Part shown: in pieces, positions 1 through 14,900 of the stretch
Numbering within the stretch: position 1 is the stretch's first letter
Layout: each line of letters begins with the position of its first letter
Assembly (NCBI GenBank): GCA_013396915.1
Contig: VWZL01001350.1
Span: 96,461 to 160,460 of the forward strand
Direction of reading: 5' to 3'
Source: Stercorarius parasiticus
Taxonomy: Eukaryota > Chordata > Aves > Charadriiformes > Stercorariidae
DNA: 64,000 bases
Translations under genes and position numbers: made by a program
The notes under the pieces: generated by a model
Told to the model about the DNA's origin: nothing
Seen by the model: only the letters and a program-made list of their open reading frames with translations
The model's database searches: none

Positions 1-3000
1 ACTGAAGACAGTCAATATCTGGGCACTCCATTGATGCCCCCAGAATCTGAATTACAGACAAACTACCTATATATAAAAACAAGGAAAACAAAACCCCAGA
101 ATTTCAATGAAATCAGTTCTGATAAAAATGCAATAACAAATCATTACAAAACTGACATAACACTGAAGTGATGGCAAGAAAAGCAATGTATATATAAAAA
201 TTTGACAAAAACTATAAATCAGTAATAACGAGAAGCATACTAAAATAGGAACTCACATCCAAATCCTGTACACCTTGACTTAGAATTAACGAGTTAAGAA
301 GAAAACTTAGTATCCAAAACTGGAATGCTTCTTTATTTTCCATCTAAATATGCTTTATGATCTAACAATTAATCTCTTGACATAAAGTGATGTCACATTT
401 ATTGTTAAACTAACTTCAGTGATTAGTCAGAGGAAACACTAATGTGTGATGATGAAGCCTCTACTCAGATCCAAGTACTATAGCATCAAGACAAGGTGGG
501 GTATTTTAGGCAATGATCCTTATATGATCTCAAAAATTATGTCACATGGTTCCATATAAACTGAGTCTACTAGAATATCAATGTATCAGATAACAGATCA
601 ATAAATTCCATTAAGATACGAGAACATCATTATCTTTGAAGTTTCTGTTAGTCTATTTAATACAGCACAGTATACTAAAAAAAAAATTCTTACTTCACCA
701 GTAAGCTTTCATATTTCTTGATGTTTAAAGACATATTTACTACTCATTCCCATTTCAACCTTAAGTTTTAAGCTGAAACAGGTGCCACCTAACAAAATGA
801 CACAAAATTTGTCCACATCAGTTACAGGAGCTGGGTAAGTACGTGTGACAGCACAACACTGGAAGACACACACTGAGAAGCTCTAACACAAATCCATTCT
901 GCCTGCGAGAAACCAAGTCTGTTTTTCAAAAACTAACATCTTCGATCAATTTTTTGGGGGGGGGGTGTGACTTCTTAAAAAAAAAAAATCACTTGTGTAA
1001 GCGGGGCTATACCCATCTCCTTCATATCCTTTTGTAAATACTTATGATAAGTGGACCACTTAAAATAAACAGAAATATACATCAACTTTAGTCCTGCAGC
1101 TTAGGATATGGTCAGCAACTGCATTTAAGTTAAGAAAAAAATTCAAATGGACAAGGCATTTAGTATGTTTTTTTCTAAACAAAAATAATAATCAAAATAT
1201 AACCTTTGGTAAATAGGATATGAGATATGTTAAACTACTGGTAACCTTTAGGTTAAACAAAAGTATGGAAAATACTTCTAATGGCTTCCTATTTAAGTGC
1301 ACATGAGGTTTTTGCTACCACTGTTGGTAATATCTCTAAAGGTTCCTTCACTGCAATAAAAAAATAAACAAAATCAGCCAATCGGATATTAAATGAGTTG
1401 AGAGCGTGTTTACAGTATGGAACAAACTCCAATTTCTGAGGTGCCTTTCTGTCTTGAATAACTTTAAAGATCTCTTAAATGTTAAAAGTAGGTTATGGTC
1501 AAAGTTGGTCTCCGATTCTCACGGACTCATCCACAAAATTTTATTTTATTTTCACAGCACAAAGCCAGTCCCTTTGACCTTTGTCAGTTTTTTTCTATCC
1601 CACTCAAATCCTCCAGGTTGAGATGCTGTCTTGTTTTAGAAAGAGACAACAAGTAGTTTCACAAACACTTGAATTAATTCCTTTTGATTTGTGTCTCACA
1701 GCTGACTGACCACAAAAGCAGGCAAAACGACACTAGGTTTTCCTTCAGGTTTTCCAGCAGTTGGGGCATTTCTCCCCTATCAGTCTATATGAAACTGTGT
1801 TAAACACCCCCCCACTCCACCCTGAAAAACCCAGCACCCTCACAACATCACTTCTGAGCATTCTGGTCCCAGAGCCATCAGCCCTATACTCCTACACTGA
1901 GTCTGGAGAGGAGAACAAACCTATGTGGAAGATAAAAACCATAGCCCTGGAAGGTGTTTCATTCAATGACATCTTCTGAGTTTCATCACAGATAGGAAAA
2001 TAAACACAGGCCAGGGGCGTGGGGCTGGCAATGAGGAAAACGTCGCAGCAGCAAACGCTCCAACCAAACTGCAGAGGAAAACTGTAAGGGGAAAGCATGG
2101 AAAAAGCAATGCTTTCACATTTGAAAACCATGACGTGTTTGGAAAAAATAAATGCCAAGTTCTACATATCTGAAACCCAGAGAGTGGCGGTGCTGCTCAG
2201 ACTGAGGTGGAGGCTAACCACAACGCCTTCATTTTGGGATGTTCCCCCCTACATCCCTCCTTTCTCCACAGCCTACGCAGCACAGCTCGCTCTCGAAATG
2301 GGACCACTGTCAGACCCAAAGCATTATCTGCGTATAACTTCAGAGCATAAAACTAAGCCTACAGTCCGGAAGTGAGCTTCTCCTTTAAATTTTACTCAAA
2401 TTCATGCAGTTTTCAAAAAGCATAGCCAAACAGACAACCCCCCAATACCTAAGTGTCCCTTTTAGTCAAAACATTCAGATTAAACAAGACAAGCTTCTGT
2501 ATTCCAGATATATGAACTTGAAGGTTTCAGACAAAGAACAAGAAGTTCATCTAAATACTGATATATTTGAGATAGCAAACGATGACTCTTAACTGAAAAC
2601 CCCATTTAAATTTCAATTTGACTAAAACCAGCAATATGAGCGCACAGTGAAGTAATGCATACTGCACCCAGAAAGTTTGGTACAGGCAACTTTGTCCACC
2701 ATTATTGTAAAATCAAATTCCATAACTTAAGTTTGGAAGAACATCATGAATCTTGGGACTCAGTTAAATCCAGACTGTGTTTTACAGAGAAATTAACTTG
2801 ACTGCTGAAATGAAAAATGAAGAGGAAAAAAAAAAATCCATAGTTGCAAACACCACATTTAAGTTACCTTTATTTCTGGTGTTAGACCAAGTAGTTACTG
2901 TCTACAAATAAGTCATGCACACGTATCTCCATTGAAGCTTAATTCTTCTATAGCAAGATTAAGCCTCTGCCTTTAGTTTTAACAGGCAAACTACAACTCC

Positions 3001-3890
3001 CCCTTTAAATAGAACTATATAAATTGAGGAACTGCTGCACCTGAATGGCTACGAAGAGAGCGCTTTTTCTAAACTACCTTGAGCTAAAAGGTACTGTGGT
3101 GCATAACAAATGCTACATAAGCAGACTGGGCAGGATATTTCTCTTGAACCACAATTATCAGGGACAAGAAATCAACACCACTTCCTGTACATCATGCGTT
3201 TCCAAACACCCTTTATCACGGTACATGTTCAACTTGCTTTAGAGAATGTACTTTATGACCAAACTTCCTTTCTTCATCCTACTCCCAAAATTCCTGCTCG
3301 CTCTGTACCTTACAAAGACCAAGCCTAACTTGTTTACACTGCCTCTTGGCAGCTGAAGTTACCTTGCATTTATCTTCACCAAATTCTGCTTCTAACTGAC
3401 CAAGTGTGGATGATGCCACCAAAATAAGAACCTTACTATCCACTTCCATGAACAGTTTGGTGCTGCTTTGCATATCACCCCACTAAAAAGCCACTTAGCA
3501 ATGGTCCTACGATGCCCTAGTCCAAAAATAGCAATGCACTTCTTGATCTAGAGATACAGGAGCTGAAAACATCCATGATGCCTCTGTAATATTCCAGAGT
3601 GCTTCTTGGAAGCGACCCCTTTGGCTAGCACATTTTGTGACATCCCAGCCAGTGGCCATCCCATCCCCCGGCCCTGCAAATATCTAAGCACAGTTGTGCA
3701 GAAACCAGCTCCACCTGAAGACACCGTGTCTCAGGCTAAGCCATGGTCATGCTCGTCTGCCAAGTCTGTAGGAGAAGAATGCAAAGGCAACTGTCCACTC
3801 CTCATACCCACAATTAATCTAAGGTTGAATGTTACAGTTCAGAGCAGGCCATGTGGGACACCAACAGGAAAAAACAAGCACCTCCTCCAG
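1..3890. other. Non-coding AT-rich DNA, presumed intron
   Basis: No reading frame here resembles a known protein and no exon with paired splice sites could be recognised. The sequence is AT-rich with short homopolymer runs, including ten G at 956-965 soon followed by an A run. If the minus-strand exon at 27147-27225 is real, this is deep intron or gene body of that gene. That is an inference from position only. Confidence 0.5.
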
Positions 3891-3940
3891 GTAAACTAGA
3901 TGATCTTTAAAGGTCCCTTCCAACTCAAACCACTCTATGA
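3891..3940 (+). repeat. CR1 LINE 3'-end remnant
   Basis: About 50 bases match the extreme 3' end of avian CR1: a CTAGATGATCTTTAAAGGTC block, then CCTTCCAACTC and a degraded CTCTATGA octamer. The plus strand is the CR1 sense strand. The sequence to the left is not recognisable as CR1, so this is a very short 5'-truncated or eroded copy. Confidence 0.75.
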
Positions 3941-6900
3941 CAAAAACATTTGTTCAGTATGTAACCCAAAATACTATACTGAGTTATTTAGATGTAGGTC
4001 ACATGCAGTTAATGAGCCAAAAAAAATTAGGTAGGATCCTCCTCAGTCTTTTGGCTCATCATTTATAACCTCCTCATCTCCTGAACAATTTGCACCTCTA
4101 TTTGTTAAACTACTGTGCATTTAGAACTGAACACATTAGCTGCAGGGATTTAATGCTGTAACAACAGCAGAGTGCTAGATATCCATAGGTAAGTGGCCAT
4201 ACTGCTGCCAAACTCTCCTGTACTACAGGAGGAGGAGTACACAGCAAATTGAGATTATGCAACTGAGAAAAAAATAACTTTCTACGATCTCAAATGAACA
4301 TGAGGGTACGAAAGGGAGTAGACTTGTTTTTTCATCCTTCATAACCTAGAAAAATCTCTGAGAGTATGGTTTCTCCTGTACTTTCTCTTTCATCTGTGCA
4401 AAATGTGTTCTCCTACCACTGCTAAACCGGATTACAGAGATTCAGACTTTGCCTCAGAAGACAGGAACAGAGCTACATGTGCAACTTCAACATTACGAGA
4501 CAAGGAACTGAAAGTGGAGCAAACAAATATTTAAAAAAAAAAAAAGAGACAGTCTAAGCATCTGAAACTTACCCTTCCAGAACAGTTCACGAAATAAACA
4601 GTATATTGCTACATGGAATGCTTCAAATTAAGGTGCGGCAGAGCTGAGAGTACACAGTCCACTGAAGCCAGGCAACATTTGTTATGTCTCTATACTCAGT
4701 AACAAAGGGAAGCAGCAGTGACATTCCCAGATTCCTACAGAAACCAGTCACAGCCTTTACAAGTGACACCATTTTATTACTTCCTGCCTTCTAATGGCTT
4801 AGTTTGCAATCACTGCATCCTTTTGATTAGAGATACGCATGAAATCAAATTAACACATTTGTGTTAATATGCCTTTGGACTAACTACTCAAGATAAGATT
4901 CATGATCCACAGCCATCCCATATTTTCATGTCTTCATTGTTCTTTTTTATATAGTGCATCTTTGACCAGAAGTTTTTGTCCCATACCCAACTGCTGCTTA
5001 CTTTCATGACAAAGGGCAATACGTGCTTTTGCATAAGATCATATATTTCATGACAAAGGCCAATTAAAAAAGCATCATGAGAAGTGACGGTGTTGACTTG
5101 TAGGCATTAATTGATCAATACTCTCCAGTTTAGGTGTAGAATTTTTGCTAGAGTTATGACAAATTTTGTATTATTTATTTTTAAAGCAGTAGTTTGGTAT
5201 TAACTAGTTACGTGCAGCTTCCTTTCCATGCTTCAAAAGGGTTAAGTACTGAAGTCATAGGAATTTCAGGCGGTCATTTGTAAAAGTGTTAAGCTGTGCA
5301 GCAAGATGTAAATTATCTTTCAGGTAAGGGAAGGAATAACTAACCATTTCTTTTACTATAAAATTACACATGCAATAGACAGAAACATTGAGAGAAGGCC
5401 TTACTGTCGTGCAGACATCAGTCAGAATTCCCTACTAAAGGCAAGCTGAGCAACAGAGTGACAGGATTTATTCTAAATCCCTATAACAGAAGAACATCTG
5501 CTACAATGAAGATACAGTAAATATATCTAAAATTTCAAATAGTGAAAGCTAATGTTCACACAAAATAAGAAAGTGTTGTTTACTCAAATACTACAATGGC
5601 ATAGTTAATTTCTTTAATTAAGGAAAGAATAAAAATGACTAACAGATGGAACTATACTGAAATAGTGGCTTATTTAAATGTGTTTATGATACAAAAGCAG
5701 GAAATAAGCACATAAAATTTCACTGTAAAAACAGAGCAAAGAAATTGTTCACTCTACTCAATGCTGCTATTTTATGTAGTACCATTTTTATTTTAGACCA
5801 ACTGTGATGTAGTTTTATTTAGAAAACTAAGAGAAGAACTAGAGAATCAATTCTGCAACAGAATTCTTTATGTAGGTTTTAGATCTTTATTTTTTACAAC
5901 AACGAAAATACCTACCATTTTGTGCTTAGAAAATTATTTCTTGGGTATAAAACAATGAAAAAAGTGACGAAAGCGAGCACTGTATACTTAAAATCTGTCA
6001 TCCAACATTGCATTTTTGTATCACCCCCTCATTCTTATACTGTCTTTTCCTCCTCACAGAGAGTACTTTAAGTGACAAGTAGCTGCATGATACTTTTGAA
6101 AAACAGGTCTTCATTCATCTCTTGGTGAATAAAAGAGTCATGAAGTTTCCAAGTCTACATTCACTGTACAGAGCTTAAAGCCAAAGTTAATCAGTACTTG
6201 AGTGAACAGCAGCACACACCTTCATTCCTATAGTCTTGATAACACCGACTTAAAAATCTCCCAAGAAAAATATTCTACTTCTTTTACACTCTTTAGCATT
6301 GTAACATTATTCCCACACACCAAAAGAAGCCTGTGTTTTTTCTTCAAAAATTGTCTATTAAAACAGGTACTCTAAAAATCAGAAGTTTACTACATAAATA
6401 AATGCTTTGAATTTGAAGAATATATAATTATTAGGTCATAACAGAACTACTAACTTCTCTGCCAAAACATAAAATATCACTAATTCCTGATAATTTCATG
6501 GTACTAAATTGGGATTTGTCTACATTAGTATTTTATTTCAGATAAGGAGCATGCTTCTGAATCTCCTGATTTGCTCCGCTTTATATGCTTTGATTCACAT
6601 TATGCTGTGCTCTTGGAACCATCAAACGGGATTCCTTTTAGATGACACTCATCTGGACAGTAATAGGTACTCACTAGTCTGGACCACGCTAGAGCTAGTC
6701 CAAAGAAAAACCTTCTGAAGTGTTCACAGCGCAAACGTTACATCTTCAGCCTAACTTGTTTTAGTCCACAAATCCACACCTGCCAGGCTGTGGGATGTGA
6801 CGACGCAGAGACACCCCCAGCTACCCAACGTCTCAAGTGTGCTCTGCCCACCGGCAGCTCCAGTGATGCCAGGGAGGCTCCACCTCAACTTCAGGCATAC

Positions 6901-9360
6901 TTTATTCACAAATATTACACCAATTGGGAATGCTGTTGCAACACACAAAAGAAAATTTACAAAATTTCATATAAACCATAATGAGATGCTAGCATAATGT
7001 AAAATCCGACATAGATGCTGCCAGCCAAATGATGCCGGAGCACCCAAACACAGTCCTCGGCACCACTGGGATACATCAAGCAAACATTTGGAAGATGCTG
7101 CAGTCTACAGCGTGAGCTCTGGCATTCCTGCTCTATAGGTGTGTGTTCTCAGTCACTTTCCACTCTTCCTTCTACAGGAAGGGACAGCTCTTCCTTACTG
7201 CCAATCAGACAGACAAAGCAACCAGCAGTCCTGTACTTGTCTGTGTTTAATGCAGCACAAACCATTTTTTTGTGGGTAGGGCAGGAGAGACTCTCATGAG
7301 AGAAAACAGGAAGCACTTCTGAAAGAGATCTTGAAAAACCAAATCAGCAAAATAACCAGAGGTTCCTTTATCCTAGGTTGCAAAAGAGAAGCTAGAGTAG
7401 TAACTATAGCAACTCTGATTTAATGTTGCAGGTGGAAAAAAAAAAATCTGGTCACACCTATAAATCCCATAAAACAATTTTTAATTGAGTATATTGTCAC
7501 TAAAATACAAAATTTTAAATTATTAAAATAACTTAAGAGAAGGATTTTTGTGTGAAAATTTCAGCAAAAAAACAGTTAAAGCTTCCCAGTTGTAGTTTAA
7601 GAAGGTGGGGACAGAAAAGAACCTGACTTTTTTTTTTATTCTCTCTCAAAAATTCCACAAACTATTTATAGACAGCTCTAATATACTTGGCAGCAGGCAG
7701 TGGAAATTGGAAATCTAGCAGAGACACTGGCTCAGCTTCAACAAGATTCCTGATTTTAAGCACATAAGTAGCTCTATTCATGTCAAACCATATACTTCTG
7801 CCCAGCCAGGTATAAAGGAAATTACTTGTCTGACCAATGCCTACAAGTTGTACGTGTTCTCAGGTGGTAATCTAGCACAGCATTTTGGATTAGACAGAGA
7901 GTACAAAAAAACCAGATTACTAAAACCAATTAAACAGTTCCAACAGTGAATACAGACTTCTAAATTACAGCTAAATCTCAAGTAATCTTAAAAAAAAAAG
8001 ATAAGCAAAGGAAAGTACACCAGAAACTAGGGCAGGCAGGGAGGGAAGCAAAACCGACTATACTGCCTACCCATCCTTAAATGAACTATCTCCTTTATAA
8101 GGCTTAGGTGCCTATTCTTAACTGATGAGACCCTACCATGAATGCAAACCTAACAATTTGCCCTCCTGTTTGTAAACATTCCACTGCCATATTACTTACA
8201 AACCTAGAAAAAGTCAAAGTTTCTAGCTATTTTAAACAACTATGTTTAAAATAATAAAACTCAGTTATTTTAACAAAGGACTGCTCAGAGCCTTTGTACA
8301 TGTTCAACTGCAGTAACTATTCTTTTCTTCTGAAATTCCATTTCAGATACTAAAAGTATTTCACACTTGAGAAGTGCCAGACTAGGGGAAAATTTTGATG
8401 TGTAGGCTGCAGAGCGGTGATACAGTAGGGGGAAGAACATTTCAGATTTGATTCATATTCTTCACATGCTTCATGCTTTCATCTACTACAGTTTCTGTAA
8501 ATCACTGTTGCAGTAAAAAAAAATGGTTTTGTTTTTGCTCCATGCAGGTTTAGATTGATTTCCGTCTTAATTCCTTATAAATACAGGAACAAATGGCACT
8601 AGGCAGCAGTCTGCATATAGCCAGTATATTATATTTTAAAAAAAAAGAACACCAAACCAAAACCAAACGTTTACAGTCAACCAGAAGACTTCAGGCCTCT
8701 ATCAGAAGTTAGATAGTAAAAGCAGGGCTTCAGTTCATACATTCTTAAGATACAATACTGCTGGTTATCCTGTTTTCTTCAGTGATTTGATTCCATTCTG
8801 TTTCGAAAAAGCACTAACAGAAGAAACAAAATCATTATTCATGAACTAGTAACTGCAGCCATCATAAATCTATTATAAGCTTGCAGAAATGAAAATATTA
8901 GTTGCTATAACACCATGAATCCCTACCAGGAACCCTCAAAACATCCAAGCTTCTCATTCCAAGTGATAGCATGACTCAGAATTACAACTAATTTTTTTCC
9001 AAAAACGACTTAAGTAGTGTAGGAGTATTCGATATTGGGGGGTGGGGGAGAATCACGAGGATTTTTGAAAAAAAGGAAAGCACTGCTCCACTGCTGCATC
9101 TTTATTACAGAGCCTACATCTCATGTGACCAACAACTCAAAAGAGAAAAGAAAAACAGTAGTCATATTGGAAAGGGGAAAAAAAACAAATTAAAAAAATA
9201 ATCATCACTTAAGATACATCCAGAGAATAATGGTTTCAAAACCCAGAAAGGTCGTTGCAGTCATAAAATAAAGTTACAAAATCTATTTATTTTAAGTCTT
9301 TATTCAACAGATGGGCTAAGATGTTACATTCAGGCAGGAATCAAGGAAGAAATTTCATAT
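3941..9360. other. Non-coding AT-rich DNA, presumed intron
   Basis: There is no supportable gene, RNA gene or mobile element in this stretch. It contains A- and T-rich runs and a short G-rich run near 9040-9050. The reading frames present are short, unlike any protein I know, and fit chance. Confidence 0.5.
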
Positions 9361-9476
9361 AGTGATAAAGCTATCAGTACTAAAGAACCACTGCAGACAA
9401 ACTGGATAGTAAAACCAAGTGAAACAGAACTCTGACTTACAGCTATCCTGTGCTAACAACTCCTCATTGTGCCTCA
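9361..9476 (+). repeat. Exact 116-bp direct repeat, copy 1
   Basis: Read base by base, this block is identical to 11824-11939. It starts AGTGATAAAG and ends GTGCCTCA. It is not low-complexity and I do not recognise it as a known transposon. Flanks differ between copies (left CATAT, right TTGAGC here) and no target-site duplication is visible. It could be a recent ectopic duplication or an assembly artefact. Confidence 0.97.
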
Positions 9477-11823
9477 TTGAGCAGGGGGTTGAGAAATCTA
9501 AACATAATTTCCAGATTTGCCATATTCTTTCTGATACATTGGCCTAAGCAAACCAGGGAATACTGGAATCAAGAGTATACACCCACCGAGCTTCAACTCT
9601 GCCTTCCTGAAGGTAACAACAATAAATCAGAATTAACTGCAAAGCATCCCAGCTGCATTCACTGTAATGACATAACTGAATTGAATGCAAGCCATTTACT
9701 GGAAAGGGTGGTGAAGCAGCAGTATATTTACATACACATTTTGCACATACATCAAATATAAAAATCATAAAAGCACAGCATGTTTATTGCATCTAAGAAA
9801 AATATCCTCATTTGAAAGATAAAACTGTGTTTTCTTCCCTTCTCACTACTTATTACTAGAAATAAAACTTTGATTTTGACAACCTTTTATACTCTTTAAT
9901 GTGTTTTGGTTTCTTTCTGATAGAATTAAAAAGCACTGCAGAGTTCCCAAGAAAGCTTGTTTGCTTTAATTTACAAGAAAAGTTCACAGAAACCACAGAC
10001 CATGCAAATACTCGTGCAGACTTGTTTATGCAAAGTCTGGCAACCGGAGTTTTTAGACCCCCAGCACCTATTCAGACTGAAACTGGACTTACACGAAATG
10101 TCACACAGTCTGCCCAGCTATCCTCCAGTAATACAGGACAGAGCCTCTGTCCCTTATTAATGCTTCACTGAACTAATTAAAGTGTAGAAGTAACCTCCAC
10201 AGCGTTAATTCAGCACGCCATCCTTCATATGGACTGCAACAACACAGTAAAAAAAGCTGCCAAAGGAGGGAAGAGCTCCCAAGCCAATGTGCTTCTTGCC
10301 TGTGCCTTCAACATCCTTAGAACAATGCTTTTTGTTAATCTCGTGCAAACACCCATGTGCAAAATTAATTTCATTATTTATTATGAATAATTTGATCTGC
10401 TCTAGTTATAGCAGACAGAAGTGGAGATGTCACTGAGTTGAGGGAAGCACCACATGTAGATGCTTCCATTCTCAGTATTAAAAAGACATTCAATCCACAT
10501 AGCTCTTTCTCTGTTATTTGTCAGCTTCAAAATTCCAATCACTACGATAGCAAAGGCTATTAATTAGCTATACTAATTTTCTACACTTGCCTAAACTATG
10601 CTGTTTATTAAATATCCTCAGGACCTAGGAAGAATAAGAGATGAACTTGCTATAACTTGCCAGTCATAACATACTGCATTCCTCAAACTACACTGTGAAT
10701 TGCTTCTATTCAAAGAAGACAGACATTAATAGAAGACAGATTGCCTGCAAGATATGAAATTGATTTTACTTAGATTAATAACTTATTTAATTAAGAATCA
10801 GGTCTTAAAATAGCCATGGCATACTCCTGGTACGAACACGTGTGCACACATACTTGCATGAGTACGCTCAGCACCCATGTAAGAATTCTGTGTGGCAGCC
10901 TTGCTACTTTCACATTCTTTTGTTCAAACAATTTAGTTTCATCAAAGCAAACAAATGATAAGGGAAATATCCATTAAAATTTCTAATCCAGTAAAATTTA
11001 TTTTCTCTCCAGTTTTTTTACCCAAGACCTGTGTACACTTCAAGAAAATTCTGCTACAGCTACTGCCTGACTCAAGTCATTGATTCTAAAATAGGAAACT
11101 TTAGGAAGTTCCATGGATATTTTAAAAAGTCTAGAAGTAATTTATATGTATATATATAATTAAAAAACAATAGACAAACAGGTGCAAATCTCTAAGACCC
11201 AAACTGGTATTTCTTTCCCTCTCTTTGGGAAGCAGATATCTTCTTTATTTTTTTTTCCCCTTCCATGTTATCTGCTATTAATCCTGTGATTCTTGTCCTG
11301 CAAAAATGATGCTGGTGCTGTACCTCGCACATTAGCATAAGTATACCTGTAAAAGAGTTTAACACCTTTTATTTCAAACACTATGCAGTGTCTTAAAAAT
11401 AAATTCGCAAAAAGTTTAGTCTTCTTTAGTTGGCTCACGGTATCTGTGAAACACAGTAACATGCTACTGCATTTTTTCATAAAAGTACAAATAACTTTCA
11501 TCATGATTATAGCTTTACTGTGTCAGGATCTGTACAAACAAGAAAAACAACTCTTGCTCCACAGAGCTCACTGTGAAAACTGCGTAAGTTACATTTTTAT
11601 CAGGTAAAGGAAAGGACAATTAAAAAAGCACAATACATAAAACCATTGGAAATCCCAGCACACCAGATACTAAAACATCATCAAATGGCTTTATAGGAAC
11701 CACAGCAGAGTCAAGAGGGTTTGAAGAAAGCAAATATGATGCCTTTGGGTTTCCCATGGACAGATCTACCCAGGTGGTGGGAAGCACACGGGAAAGAATG
11801 GCTGAACTTGAGTAATGTTAATA
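9477..11823. other. Single-copy-looking spacer between the 116-bp repeats
   Basis: This is non-coding AT-rich DNA with a short TATATGTATATATATAA tract near 11143-11159. No gene is recognisable. It is the stretch that would be lost or duplicated if the flanking exact repeats recombined or were misassembled. Confidence 0.5.
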
Positions 11824-11939
11824 AGTGATAAAGCTATCAGTACTAAAGAACCACTGCAGACAAACTGGATAGTAAAACCAAGTGAAACAGAACTCTGACT
11901 TACAGCTATCCTGTGCTAACAACTCCTCATTGTGCCTCA
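11824..11939 (+). repeat. Exact 116-bp direct repeat, copy 2
   Basis: Identical to 9361-9476, in the same orientation, with start-to-start spacing of 2463 bp. The left flank is GTTAATA and the right flank CCTTGCC, both unlike copy 1. Complete identity in neutral-looking DNA implies a very young event or an assembly error. Confidence 0.97.
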
Positions 11940-14900
11940 CCTTGCCTCTCTCCCCTTAATCACAACAAAGTTCAAAATTCTGAACACTCAAGGTGGAAAC
12001 TTCAGGAAGCATCTGGGAAAGTCTGAATTACATTAATTATGCTGGAGGTAGTTATAAAGACAGAAGAGCTTATGTGAAAACAGATGCAAAACAATAACGA
12101 CAATATGAAGACAGTAAACACTGCCACCTTTATATGCAATGAAAAGAAGCCCACGTCTGACAGCCAGAATACTTCCTTTCACATTCCATAGTACTGCAGG
12201 GTACTGGAGCCTCTTGCCATGGGGATTCTCAGTAGTTAGAACAGACAAACACAGTCTTCTACTATCAGGAACTAGAAACAAGGGTGTTGGATATTATTAC
12301 GACTCCACAATTGCAAAATAAAGCAAAGAAATCCTTTCTGTAGAGTTGGATAAGCATTTCATTTTACATCCAGTTTAGGCAGCTGCAATTCAGCAGAGTA
12401 CAGCACACTTTCAAGATAGCCACAGTGTAGGTAACGTTAGCCAAAGAGGGCAGAACAAAGTTTGCTTCAGAACACTTAAGTATAGCGTTTCCCTACTGTC
12501 AAACTACATCCCTGAGACACAAAAGTTACCACCAGAAAACTTTAAATGTGTTAAAGCAGACACACAGCTAATTTACTATATGGATTCTGGTTGTGGCTTT
12601 TTGCAAGGGCAGTGTTTGTTACAGAAATTAAAAGATCACAGTGACTTGAGATGCCACAGTATCCAATAAAGGCTGTTTGTATGACCCTAAATGCACTCTC
12701 TCTGCCTACTCTCAATAGAGTTAGTAAGAAAGTCTCACATAGTACAGGTCACAAAATCCCAAGTTTTATTACATCACAGTAGCTCTAAACTTGTGTTGTT
12801 GTATGGGCTGGGACAGCCACTAAAGAGAAGTCCTGCATACTTCAGCTTTATCTCACTCTTTCTCGTAACATAGAATTTGCACTCCATCCTGCTTTGCTTC
12901 TCAAACATGCACAGATACTCCCACCCTGACCCTCTGCCCACCACGTATGTGTACCCCAGGGGAGCAGAATCATCATTTCACTTGAAGCACTTTGCAAGAA
13001 ATTGGAAATGCCTATAAAATTCATGATACATGCCTTATTTGTTTATCTCAGGGTCAAATAATCCCAAATTCGGTGTCTCGTTGTACTCGAAACCTTCATG
13101 TCTCAGATGTAAATTCATAGCCACTCAAAAGAGCGGATTTCCAAGAAGCTAGATGGCTGAAATAGGCACATTTAAAAGTGTGAACTGGCCCATTGGCTTC
13201 CACCTAATGCTACCACCTCTAAGGAAAAGCTCTATGGAGATGAATGAGAAAGAAATAAACTGCCCCCCTTTCACCAAAAGACAGCAATACTTGGGACTGT
13301 ACCATCCCTCTCAGCTTCACCAGGGCCAGCATGGGGCTGCCCATTTCCAGTACCCCTCTTCTCAGGCTTACCCACACGCCAGTCCCACCAGCAGAACTAG
13401 GACGGGGGTTCACACAGGCAGGTGCTCCCCAACCCCTCCAGGTCCTGGGAAGTTCACCAAGAAAACACAGAGCCCCCCCACGCTGCAGTATGCTGCAAAA
13501 CCTTACCAAACCACCAGTTTCCCCAGGGAGGGAAAAGCAGGTAGCCATCAGTGAATGCGTACACACAAACACACAGAGGGCTCTCTCCAGGACAGGGTTC
13601 CTATGGCAAAAGCAGAACAGGAAGAGAGGTTTAAACATAACGAGTGGAATGAACACCTCTGAGAAGAGAATGTGATCAAACAGGTATTTCCAAAATCCTT
13701 ATCACCATTTACCTTGACATTCATATTTATAATCACCTTCCAGTAAGCTATCCCTACACTTGTACACCTTGTCTCCGCTTTTGCCTTGACACAAGCTCTT
13801 CCAGCTCTTCTCATCTATCCCTTTCTTGACCAGAAAACATACTCACCACACATGCTTACATGAGCCACCAACTTCCTTCCTGAGAACAGTTTTAACAACT
13901 AACTTCTTTTTCTGCACTCCGACTTCCTAAAAAAACTTATTAAATATATGGAATACTATACCAAAGCGTGTTTTTGACTCTTCCTCTGAGGAAATCTCTG
14001 CCGAGAGTCATCCAGATAAACACCAGATGGCTGAAGGTCAAGTTACATAAATACTGCCCACCCCTTTGTCCAGCCAGTTCACCACCCGATACTCCAAAAG
14101 CCACTCCAGTTGTTTGCGCATATTCACTTTTATCTGGCAATCTGAATATCAACTTGAGCCTAGTTTCCCATGGATCACACAGCATAAAAGCAGTTGTGCA
14201 CATCTGTACATTCTGCACAGCTTCCAAATACTTCTATTTCTACCACATTTGGCAGAAGAGTAATAGTCCCAAAAATCCAGCTAATAAGCATTACAAGAAA
14301 AAAAATTATATATTTTCACTTGTGTTCCAACATAAAGGTTTCATTGTGAAGTTTCTTGTTGCCAAATGTAAGAATTTCCACACAGAATGATAAAAGACGT
14401 TCTACCTGTCTGCTTCCAATAGAAGATAGTTGGTCTGAAGGAGCTCTTTAAGTGGCAGTAGCAGATCATCACTAAACCTTTTAAAGCAGTCTGCAGCCAT
14501 TCACTTAAGAAACAACAGCTGAAATATACAATGGACTGTGTTTCCTATGAGCAGAAGAGGATTGGGATTTTGAGGATGAGAGAAGTTACTTGGTAATCAC
14601 ATTTGTAAAACCAGACAAGGACGGGAGTTGGAGCTTTAAATAAAGTACAACAGAGGCATTGCTCTTTAAGTAGCCTATTTCCAGTTCCACAATGAAAACT
14701 CAGCAACTGCATCTTTCCCAAAAGGGTGCTGTTTGCATTTAAATACTTTAGGACCATTCTTCCTCCTTTATCTTCCCTGAGGGACAGACTAGTCTGCCTA
14801 CACCAAGAATTGAGACTTCTCAGAAGAGCAGTTCAGATCAGTAAGTCACATTCCTGTTGCCTCTCATCCTTTTAACAAGCCTGCCTTTTCCCACACTGAC

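Noticed and set aside
9471..9496. GAGCAGGGGGTTGAG resembling a CR1 3' block next to repeat copy 1
   Set aside because: The match is about 15 bases and the following sequence does not continue as CR1.
13153..13675. Overlapping open frames of 114-145 codons on both strands
   Set aside because: They lie in a GC-richer patch with few stops, show no domain, no splice context and no codon pattern, and they overlap one another on both strands.
14020..14036. CTCF-like ACACCAGATGGCTG
   Set aside because: Only a partial core match, with no supporting flanking motif. Expected by chance in a window of this size.
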